From Peribolospora baueri (Eukaryota > Basidiomycota > Peribolosporomycetes > Peribolosporales > Peribolosporaceae), in contig JAMDHS010000007.1 of NCBI GenBank assembly GCA_029717555.1, positions 367,016 to 431,015 of the forward strand: a stretch of 64,000 nt of DNA, written 5' to 3'. The notes under the pieces are model-generated. The model was not told the origin of the DNA. It ran no database searches and saw only the letters and a program-made list of their open reading frames with translations. Positions 53,519 through 64,000 of the stretch are shown here, in pieces; positions within the stretch are counted from its first letter, which is position 1; each line of letters opens with the position of its first letter. The translations under genes and the position numbers were made by a program.

Positions 53519-55218
53519 TCAAGGGGCGAGCGCCGCTTGGACCTCGGGCGTGTCCTTGACTTTTGCCCACACCGGACGGGGGACTTCAAAGCCACTGAGG
53601 AGAAGACCAGTGCAATGACCGGAAAAAAAAGCATCAGACCTGTCTCTCCAAGTTCGCCAGGTGTCGACCGCGCTCGCTCACCGGATAGTGCGGCCGTAGC
53701 TGATTCCGCCCAGTCGACTGACGGGGAGGAGCTTGCCGAGGTCGATGGTGTGATCCTCGTTAAGGATGTCTGAATTGGGCATGGGAGACGGAAGAAAATG
53801 GGACACCGAGAAGACGGGGAGTGGACGTCAGAAGTCGGTCGCTCGTAGCTTGTTCGCACGAAACCGAGAGCTTGCGCTTACCCTCGCGGACGTGAAACAT
53901 CTGTATTGGACAAGGAGGCAACAGGAGCGACTCGTCAGCATCAGAGGTACAGTGGCCAGCACCAGCGTGGAGCGTGAGAGACGGTCCCGAGAAAGGGGGG
54001 GCGGTACGAAGAAAAGCACACGAAAAGGCTGACCTTGACTCTTCCAAGGATGAGCGTGCCGGAAGGTTCGTCGCCCTCCTTCTCTTGAATTTCCATGGTC
54101 TGGAAGAGCTCGCACTCCATGCTGAACGCCGACTCGCCCACACGAGGGGGCCCGCCCTTGTCGCCTCCCCAGACGGTGTTGGGAACTGGGGTCAAACCGG
54201 AGAGCTGCAAGAGGAATGCAGGTAAGCCATCTGAACCTGAGAGATCAAACTGAAGGTAAAACAGGGCAGAAATCTCACAGCCCACTCAGAGACGTCATGT
54301 GGAGCGTCGATAGCGGTGTAATTGGCCGCCTCGATGAAGGTCTACAAATGATCCAGTGGAACGAAGGTGTAAGAAAATTTTGACGAGTGTCCAGCGAAGC
54401 TAGGAAAGTCTGTTCAAAAAAGCGGAGGCTCACCTCGGAGATAATGTTCACAACGAAACTTCACAGATTCGGGTACGAAATGAAGTGAAGTTTTGGTACG
54501 CGTTCGGCCGGTGGGAAAGACGATCCAGTTAAGTACGAGGGCGTGCTCACCGCTTGGTTGCCTTGATGTTACCGGTCGTGTCCTTGACCTTGCCAGGACC
54601 AGGGGCGTTGACAGATACAGAGATCTGTCCGGTGGATGAATCAACATCAGTGGGACAGTCTCCTATCTAACGCCCCGCCTGCCCGCGACGAAAGGGCATC
54701 GCCGAAACGAGGACTGACGAGAGGAGGCCGATGGTTGACGACGCTAAAGTACGAGAACGGAGCGAGGTTCCTGACGCCGTTGGCGTCCTCCGAGCTGACG
54801 AACGCGATCGGCCGAGGCACAACGCCGTTGATAAGCAGCTTGTATATGTTGCCGCCCTGTTGGGTGGAAGGGTCGATGGACTTGAAGGCGGCGTCCGCAC
54901 GGAAGCGAGCTGATTCTGGGTGGTTATTCCGTCCTTGTCCAGGCTTCCAGTTGGGGTCTTGACAAGAGGTAAGGTAGAGTTAGGCACAATAAGTCGCGGG
55001 CACGGGTCAAGCGGAGAGAAGCCCGTGAGCAGCCGTCGCACTCACCAGGCACCTTGGTGTACGTCCATCTCGTGTCGGCGTCAAAGTCTGGGCGCGAAGC
55101 TTCCACCTCTGAGACAGATAGAGCAGTTGTCCGTGGGTGGAGTTAGTCTGCGCCTGCATGCCTACAGACCGCAAGCACGAAGCTCCCACCCACGCTTGAA
55201 GTCGGGATGGTTGCTCAT
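53519..55218 (-). CDS. Flavin reductase-like FMN-binding split-barrel protein
   Basis: These cytosolic flavoproteins bind FMN; the fungal branch is of unknown physiological role, often annotated as flavoprotein oxygenase. ATG 55216-55218 opens SNHPDFKRGW; the next exons give EVEASRPDFDADTRWTYTKVP, PNWKPGQG, KSIDPSTQQGGNIYKLLING and the diagnostic VVPRPIAFVSSEDANGVRNL followed by APFSYFSVVNHRPPL. Later exons: ISVSVNAPGPGKVKDTTGNI, NIISETFIEAANYTAIDAPH, VSEWALSGLTPVPNTVWGGD, ESAFSMECELFQTMEI, GTLILGRVKMFHVREGI, IDLGKLLPVSRLGGISYGRT and GFEVPRPVWAKVKDTPEVQA before TGA 53519-53521. This order (RPIAFVSS, N.AP.S.F, E.A..S.ECEL, G.V...HV, R.GG..Y) matches the family. About 300 aa, many short introns. 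Divergent from VPS29, with 428 nt between starts. Confidence 0.88.
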
Positions 55219-55646
55219 CTTGACAGCACAGGATGAAATGAAGCGAAGAGGGGGTCTAACGACTCTATGAAGAGGTTGCCTGGCGAGGAAGGAGAGGGTC
55301 ATGAACCTGTATCCGTATGAGCTGGCCAGCTGAAACGGTAGTGGTTAAAAGTTGACCGCACGTTCCGTTCCCTCCCCGGCGCTTGCCTCTGACTTCTGAC
55401 TGATGGAGCTCTTACGTTCCGATCGACGACTGCCGTCTCGGCCGGGCACCGGAGATATCGCGCCTGTGGGGTTCGCCCGAGCTGCCGAGCATCCGAGCTT
55501 GCGACTCTGCCGCCCACGTGAGAGGAACACGAGCGAGCGCCTCGGATACGATCAAAGCCTGCGTCCGCCGGCCAACACCATCTCGCTCTTCCTCTTGATT
55601 CTTTTCGTTCGGACCAGCATACGAGGGCCAAAGGACTTCTCACAAC
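55219..55646. promoter_or_regulatory. Divergent promoter, flavoprotein/VPS29
   Basis: A compact 428-nt shared upstream region between two divergent start codons. No clear TATA element noticed. Confidence 0.4.
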
Positions 55647-56918
55647 ATGCTGGTGCTCGTCATTGGAGATTTTCACATCCCTTACCGGTGCGTAGGGACC
55701 GGATGCAGCGGCACTTGACCGGGCCGCGAGCGACCCCGGTCGAGTCGGTTGGATGGATGTCGCCGGCGTCGTCTCTGCCGCACCTTTCGATCGCGTCGGC
55801 GAGGTGGAAGACGGTAGTGGCGCTGACGACGTGTCGTCACCCCTCTTTTCCTCTATCCTTCCGCTCTCTCTTTCTTTGCCGCACTCAGATGTCACGATCT
55901 CCCGGCCAAGTTTAAGAAGCTTCTGGTGAGCGTTGGCGCCCCTCCTCGATCCATGGCTCTCGTCCTCGTGCAGCAGCTATCCTTGGTGAAGGACTGGCGA
56001 ATGCTTGGTCTTCTAAAAACTCTACCGCTCGCTTCTCCCCTCCACTTGATGCCCACCCTATTCCTCATACACCCTCCCAGGTCCCCGGAAAAATCCAACA
56101 GATTATCTGTACGGGTAACGTATGCGACCGGGAGACGTACGAGTACCTCCGCACTATTGCTCCGGACGTGCACGTCGTTAAGGGGGACTATGACGAGGTA
56201 ATTTGATTGGGAACATGTTTGGTTTGCCCCATTTTGCACGAGCCGTCACGTTACGTCGGTCGTTCGCGTGGTTCAAGGTTTCGTCGTGCTTGACGTGACG
56301 TTCACACCGCTCTTTCTCACCCGGCCTTGCCGATCAGAACGCGGCTTTCCCCCCTTCTCTCCTAATCCAACATCAGCCTCTCCGAATCGGCGTCCTCCAT
56401 GGCCACCAAGCCGTTCCCGTAGGCGACACCGAGGCCCTCTCCGCTCTCGCTCGGCAAATGGACGCAGACGTGCTCCTCACCGGCCACACCCATCGCTTCG
56501 AGGCGTTCGAGTTCGATGGCCGCTTCTTCGTCAATCCCGGAAGCGCCACCGGCGCTTGGAGCGGGTACTGGAGCGGGTGAGTTGGGAGGCCAGGAAGCGT
56601 GCCGCCGCCCTGGACGCACCAGGTTGGCCCTCCAATTAACATTGCACACGCACCACCTTGTCGTCCCGTCTCCCTCCTCCTGGCAGCCCCGACCCGACAC
56701 CCTCCTTCGCGTTGATGGACATCCAGGGACCCGTGGTGGTTACCTACGTCTACCAGCTGATCGAAGGAGAAGTGAAGGTAGAGAAGATCGAGTACCGCAA
56801 GAACGTCGAGGGCGCCTCGTCCAACATGACTTCAGGCGCGTTCGGTGGCGGCGTCGGCGCGGGCGTGGGTGTTGGCGGTGCAGGGCAGGGCATATCGGCA
56901 TCTGCTGGAGCAGGCTAG
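55647..56918 (+). CDS. VPS29: VPS29, retromer subunit with metallophosphoesterase fold
   Basis: VPS29 is part of the endosomal retromer core with VPS35 and VPS26 and has a phosphodiesterase-like fold. ATG 55647 opens [13 protein letters not shown], then exon 2 [13 protein letters not shown], then [78 protein letters not shown] and [16 protein letters not shown]. Metal-site residues of the parent enzyme family (GDFH, GN, GH, GHTH) are all visible. The last exon gives [20 protein letters not shown] and [11 protein letters not shown], which normally ends the protein, but here a 40-residue glycine/serine/alanine tail follows ([18 protein letters not shown]), stop TAG 56916-56918. About 225 aa, against 182 in human. 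Confidence 0.94.
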
Positions 56919-57298
56919 AGAGCTGAAGGAGGCCGGTCTCCTCGTCGTGCATCGCGAAGGTGTGGTTTGGCGTGACACCTCTTGGAAGCCGTTCGTGAAA
57001 CGGTGGACGAGGGAGCGCTGGCACACTAATTCGAAGCTTGAATGTATACCGTTTCTCCTTGCCCTTTTCGATCTCGAGAGCTGGGCCGCTTCAAAAGCCA
57101 ATCCGCGAAGCACACCGGAAGTAATCGAAAGTGCAACTGCATCTGCAAACTACTTCATCGTCCAGTCTACTACGTCACATCGAGCAGAACAAGTCCTCAG
57201 CTAGCCTTTGCGGAGTCTGATTCTCTCATCTCCGCCACCGTCCCCAGCCCTTTGCATCAAGCGAGAGAAGATGTCCGTCGCCTCCCCACTGTTACCGT
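56919..57298. other. Convergent intergenic region VPS29/COX6A
   Basis: About 380 nt holding two 3' UTRs. No gene or repeat recognised. Confidence 0.4.
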
Positions 57299-58262
57299 TT
57301 ATTCCTCGACGGGAACGTTAACCTTGGGGTTGAAGAAGAGGCTCTGCATGCCCCAGGGGAAGGGCTGACGGAGAGAGGAATCCAAAGACGCACATCAGTC
57401 CATGTCAGTTCGCGTCGAACCTTGCAAGCGTCATCGCCGACTGTAGGCTGCTCATCCAGATGCCGCACTTCCGACCGCCGCGGGCGCGCCCTTCCCTCCA
57501 TCCGGATCATGAGCATTGACAATGACAACCCTTCATCAAGCCCAAATATCCCCATCCCATCTGGTTTCCGGTGTGAACCCACCTTCTCCCTCTTGTTCAT
57601 GTAAGGGTACATGACCTTCTCCGGAAGCTCGCCATCGTTCTCATTCTTGACGTGCTCGAGGTGCTCGTGGTGCTCGCCCTCCAGCTTGCGCACCCAGGCG
57701 TAAGCGACAATGGCGCCAGGGATGCAGACGTAGAAGGAGACCTTCCTCCACATGTCCGAGGACTCTGCGGGAATGAAAACGATCGAGCGAGCGCGGCCGA
57801 GAAAGAGGACGTGATCAGCGGTCGACAAACGTAAATCTTGCACGTCAGATTAAAGTCTTTCTCCCGTCCTATCTTTCCCTGACCACCACATCGTGCCCAC
57901 ATCGCCTCGGCCATCGGCCTTCTCGACAGCTCCAGACAGTCACTTCGGACCGCTCGTCCCTGGACGAATCCGATCATCCATTCCTCCTCTCCCCTTCATT
58001 TGCTCCAGTCGCTTGGCTCTCCAAGGGACTACCGTCATTGTGCACGCTATTCCTCTCCGCATCTCCCTCTACTCTCGGTCTTGACGATTTACTCACTCGC
58101 AGCATGGTGCTTGATGCTCTGCCTCTCAGAGATGAACTCGGTGCCAGGGGCCGCCTCCGCGGCGGTGGCGGCGGTGCGGCGCTGGATGACCGATCGGCCG
58201 GTCTGAGCCTGAAGCTGGCGGGCGGTGGAGCGGAGGGTGGTGGGGGCGAGGACGCGGTTCAT
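57299..58262 (-). CDS. COX13: Cytochrome c oxidase subunit VIa (COX6A/COX13)
   Basis: A small nuclear-encoded subunit of respiratory complex IV in the mitochondrial inner membrane. ATG 58260-58262 opens a presequence rich in Arg, Thr and Ala (NRVLAPTTLRSTARQLQAQT), cleaved on import. After a first exon ending around ISERQSIKHHAAE, an intron of roughly 330 nt joins to SSDMWRKVSFYVCIPGAIVA (transmembrane helix), then YAWVRKLEGEHHEHLEHVKN and PEKVMYPYMNKREK, and the last exon gives PFPWGMQSLFFNPKVNVPVE before TAA 57299-57301. The MW(R/K)K(I/V)S, Y.Y.N.R.K.FPWG...LF.N..VN blocks are diagnostic of subunit VIa. About 140 aa including the presequence. It is divergent from the aspartate aminotransferase gene. 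Confidence 0.94.
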
Positions 58263-58692
58263 TGTGTTTGCTGTGGTGTGGTCTATTCCGACGAAGCTGA
58301 TTCGTGTAGTCGTCCTGCGTTTGCTGCTCGATGATGCGACCGGTCGGTCGCCTTGCCGGGACGCGCCGAACCGCTGCGTGCCGAAGAAGCGACCGCACGC
58401 GGGCAACGTGGATGCCACGTGGATTCATCACGTGCAACTTATCTGCCATCACGTGAAAGTTTCTTCCGGCCGGACCTAGCCGAGCTGGGAACCCCGCGTG
58501 ATTGTGGGATGTCAAAAGTTGCATCCTTCCAGTCACGTAGATCACCGACGAGGCTCCTCCACCTCTGCCCCTGCCCAGCTCGGTCTCAACGGCCTCTTCC
58601 TCTTCCCCACCTCTCTTCGCACTCTCCGACTCTCTCCGTCGTACTCTCGCACCTAAGACATCCCCTCGCCCCCCACTCCTTGCACTACCACC
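58263..58692. promoter_or_regulatory. Divergent promoter, COX6A/aspartate aminotransferase
   Basis: About 430 nt between start codons. It contains the repeated element CACGTG/TCACGT (near 58417-58455 and 58533), possible E-box-like sites; the strand toward the aminotransferase is C/T-rich. Regulator assignment is speculative. Confidence 0.35.
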
Positions 58693-61198
<2,506 letters not shown>

Positions 61199-62155
61199 CG
61201 CCGCCCGTCATCGTTTACTAGAACCTTTCTCGAGTACATATCTAGAGAAACAAACTGGCCCGCTCGTTTCTTCTCGCGGACATACTTGTGTGAACGCGAG
61301 GGGCGGTGCGGGGAATGTATCCTTAGCTTGCCCCTTTTCCCTTCGATTCTCACTTCGCCATACGCGCTCCCCTCCCATCTATCTTCCTCTCACCGAGTCT
61401 GAGTTCGATACCGAGTCCATCGGCTGTCCAGGTCTACGAGCCTTGAGCCTTCGTTCGCCTCACCCTTGCTGGGTTAGTTGGGCGTAGAAATGCACCTCGA
61501 GTTTCACATGGCGGGTTCTCGCGCACATGCGGTCGACCGGCTGGAGTACTCGGTGTGTAGCCTAGATAAGGAGAGAGTTCGCATACTAGGAACGGGCGAC
61601 GATAAATGAACGCGTCACGTACTGATCTCCTTCCGGCCTCGCCTGCATGCCTTTCGCTTTAAGTACGAATATCTCCCTTCCCTTACAGCTGACCCCTCTC
61701 CACAAGACATATGCGAGACTATGCGGATGTGGGAACGGAGCGGCCATGGCGGGGCAACGAGGGTGAACGTCACAGGTGCCCTTTCGACTCGCCTGAGACA
61801 CCGACGGTCGTCCGATCGTTTGCAGGCCGCAGTCGCGAGCTTAAGGACCCAGGCTTTGCCGCAGCTTGTCACATGGCGTGCCGCAGTGGCCCTTTCATAT
61901 GTTCACCCTCGTTGCCCGCTCCGGTCCCACATCCGCGTATGCTGGCGGCATGGTGGCTCGGAGATACGATAGTACGATGCTGTTCAGATAGAGACAGCTT
62001 GCGTACGCCAAACTAGATGAGATGGGCGTTGGACATAAACGCGCACACATGCTCGCGATAGTGACGGTTCCAGATCTGCCTCCTTGTCCTTGGAGCATCT
62101 CTCAGGTAGAGTCTGCTGTCGAGCGTCGTTCATCTGTGACAACATTATCTTCATC
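61199..62155. other. Intergenic with large inverted repeat, ALDH promoter
   Basis: About 957 nt. The 3' UTR of the aminotransferase is followed by an imperfect inverted repeat structure (about 61663-61977, listed separately) and then the ALDH leader. No protein domain was recognised. Confidence 0.5.
61663..61977. mobile_element. Imperfect inverted-repeat (MITE- or hairpin-like) element
   Basis: The left arm 61721-61768 reads GCGGATGTGGGAACGGAGCG ... GGCAACGAGGGTGAAC. The right arm 61901-61942 is its reverse complement with few changes (GCGGATGTGGGACCGGAGCG, GGCAACGAGGGTGAAC); the left arm has an extra CCATGGCGG. Outside these, GTACGAATATCTCC on the left and GGAGATACGATAGTAC on the right are also roughly complementary, so the structure may span about 315 nt. 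No transposase, and no clear target-site duplication. A non-autonomous inverted-repeat element or a long hairpin RNA are both possible. Confidence 0.55.
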
Positions 62156-63692
62156 ATGTCGTCACTGGCCACCAGCGGCACCAAGCCCGAGGTGGAGACT
62201 CGGCTGTTCATCAACAATGAGGTGAGCGAGCACCGTCGACGACGGACGTTGCCTTGACTGAATGCACCGCCCCGCCTCCGCCCCTCCTCGGCAGTTCGTA
62301 GAGTCCATCTCGGGCAAGACGTTCCCAATCAAGAACCCCTACACCGGCCAAGTCACCGCCAACGTCTACGAGGCGGATGTGCCCGACGTGGAGAGGGCCA
62401 TCGACGCGGCCAAGGCCGCCTTCCCGTTGTGGTCCGAGGTTCCGGGGATGGGGCGCGGCAAGCTCTTGTACAAGCTCGCCGACCTAATCGAGGAGCACTT
62501 CGACGAATTTGCTTACCTCGACGCCATCTCCATGGGCGCGGCTGTGGGATACGCGGCTCCCTTTCTCATGGCCGCCGTCGGGCATTTTCGCTACTTCGCC
62601 AGTCTGTCCGCCATCGTGCAAGGGACCACGTCGCTGAGCATGCCCGGCTTCCTCAACCTCACCCTTCGTCAGCCCTACGGCGTCACCGCGGCCATCATTC
62701 CTTGGAACATGCCCATGATCATGATGGCAATCAAAATCGGACCGGCCATGGCGACGGGCAACACCATCGTCGCCAAGTCGTCCGAAAAGGCGCCCCTCTC
62801 GCCCTTGTTGCTGGCCAAGCTCGTCAAGCAGGCCGGCTTCCCCCCAGGAGTGATCAACATCATCTCCGGCTTTGGCGTGCCGGCCGGTCAGGCGCTCGCC
62901 GAGTCCATGGTCGTTCGCAGGCTCGCCTTCACCGGCTCGGTCAGGGCGGGCAGGCTGATCAAGGAGGCGGCCGTGCGGTCCAACATGAAGCACGTCACGC
63001 TCGAGCTGGGCGGAAAGTCGCCCCTCGTTGTCTTTCCAGACGCGGACCTCAAGAAGGCCGTCCGGTGCGCCGTCATATCCATCTCTAGCATCGCCGGTCA
63101 GGTGTGCATGGCGTCGACGCGTGTATACGTGCACTCTTCCATCGCCGACGACTTTGTCAAAGCGTTCGCCGAGGTGCTCTCCGCCATCAAGTCGGGCGAC
63201 CCGCTCGACCCGACGACGGCCATGGGCCCCCTAGCGGACGAGGGGCAATTCGAGCACGTCAAACGCTTTCTCGAGACGGCCAAGCGCGACGGCCTCCGCA
63301 TCGTCGTGGGCGGCGGAGCCGAAGAGCGACGTTTGACGGTGGAACCCACGATCGTGCGCGACGTGCCGGAGAAGCACGTCGTCCAGCAGCAAGAAATCTT
63401 CGGGCCCGTGGTGACGGTGAACACGTTTGATGAGGAGGAGGAGGTGCTGGCTCGGTGCAACGACACCGAGTACGGTCTCTACGCCTCCGTGTTCACAAAG
63501 GACATCAATCGGGCCATCCGTTTCGCCAAGGGCTTCGAAGCGGGCACCGTAGCCGTCAACGCGTCCTCTCCCACCGCCGCGTCGGACATGCCCTTTGGGG
63601 GTTACAAGATGTCTGGAGACGGAAGAGACTGTTCCACGTCCGTCATCGACGATTGGACCGAGGCCAAGGCCGTGTTCATCGATACAACCTGA
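62156..63692 (+). CDS. NAD(P)+-dependent aldehyde dehydrogenase
   Basis: Oxidises an aldehyde to its acid with NAD or NADP. Two exons: 62156-62221 (SSLATSGTKPEVETRLFINN) and 62295-63692, joined by a 73-nt intron, give 487 aa, the normal size. Seen in order: FVESISGKTFPIKNPYTGQ, ITPWNMP-type block AAIIPWNMPMIMMAIKIGPA (oxyanion Asn), TIVAKSSEKAPLSPL (cofactor Lys, with KSSE in place of the usual KPSE), RRLAFTGSVRAGRLI, VTLELGGKSPLVV (general-base Glu), IAGQVCMASTRVYVH (catalytic Cys), QQQEIFGPVVTVNTFDEEEE and MPFGGYKMSGDGRD. The part after the PFGG.K.SG motif (CSTSVIDDWTEAKAVFIDTT) differs from the common REXGXXGLXXYTEXK pattern. No targeting signal is obvious, so cytosolic. Substrate unknown. 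Stop TGA 63690-63692. Confidence 0.93.
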
Positions 63693-64000
63693 AGTCTTCT
63701 CTCTCGAACGTGTCTGTCTTGTCTCTCCATCGTCGTAGGAAGCCGAACGCGCGACAGGACACGAATCGCACAGGAATCGTCCAGAAATTGATCGCTTTCG
63801 TTCGTGGTCCAGAGATACCGCTCCGAACTGGGTTCCAACCGTCCGTTTCGGCTCGAAAAGAGACAAGGACGGAGGCGGGTAAACTGACGCGACTTCCCCG
63901 CCCCGATATTGCTAAATCGAGGATGAGATGAAATCGACTGGACGACGAGAACGGTTCCTTCTTTTTTTTTTTTTTTTTTTTTTTTTTTCCCCTTTTTTCT
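63693..64000. other. ALDH 3' flank with 27-nt T run
   Basis: Contains the presumed 3' UTR. At 63962-63988 there is an uninterrupted run of 27 T. Nothing else recognised before the window edge. Confidence 0.5.

Overview
The window is nuclear DNA of a fungus, most likely a GC-rich basidiomycete and perhaps a red-yeast-type Pucciniomycotina; the phylum-level call is fairly safe, the finer placement is inference. Protein-coding genes are broken by many short GT-AG introns (mostly about 50-120 nt), are closely packed on both strands, and encode typical eukaryotic housekeeping proteins (Sec61 gamma, COX6A, PEX5, VPS29, cytosolic Asp-tRNA synthetase). There are no bacterial operons, ribosome binding sites or CRISPR arrays.

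Layout. 0.4-9.6 kb: PRA1/YIP3 (-), aspartyl-tRNA synthetase (+), NOL12/RRP17 (+), Sec61 gamma (-), thiol/thiopurine-type methyltransferase (+). 10-16 kb: SLX9 (-), an unrecognised four-helix membrane protein (+), a lysophospholipid acyltransferase (+) followed at once by a 36-nt G tract. 17-24 kb: a weak small membrane-protein candidate, a secreted CREG-type protein and a large C2H2 zinc-finger protein (all +). 25-35 kb: MFS hexose transporter (-) and GMC oxidoreductase (-), separated by about 4 kb of gene-poor, microsatellite-rich DNA. 37-44 kb: THI5/NMT1 HMP-P synthase (-) and an OCH1-type mannosyltransferase (-). 45-64 kb: 6-phosphofructokinase (+), PEX5 (-), FMN-binding split-barrel flavoprotein (-), VPS29 (+), COX6A/COX13 (-), aspartate aminotransferase (+) and an aldehyde dehydrogenase (+).

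The most interesting element is a TPP riboswitch read directly from the sequence inside the third, unusually long (541 nt) intron of the THI5 gene. All the hallmarks are present: a 7-bp closing helix P1, a GGGUGCC P2 5' strand, CUGAGA, the pyrophosphate-sensor helix with a UUAAUG-type loop, and a long P3 extension hairpin. It sits between coding exons, not in the 5' leader, so it probably lets the end product of the pathway control splicing of the pyrimidine-branch enzyme.

Other things worth a look are a roughly 310-bp imperfect inverted-repeat (MITE- or hairpin-like) element upstream of the aldehyde dehydrogenase, an 18-bp perfect inverted repeat in the gene-poor zone, extreme micro-exons (an ATG-only first exon in SLX9, a 9-nt last exon in Sec61 gamma), a low-complexity insertion in phosphofructokinase, and many pentanucleotide microsatellites. 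Coordinates of spliced genes run from the inferred start codon to the stop codon and include introns; exon borders were inferred by eye.
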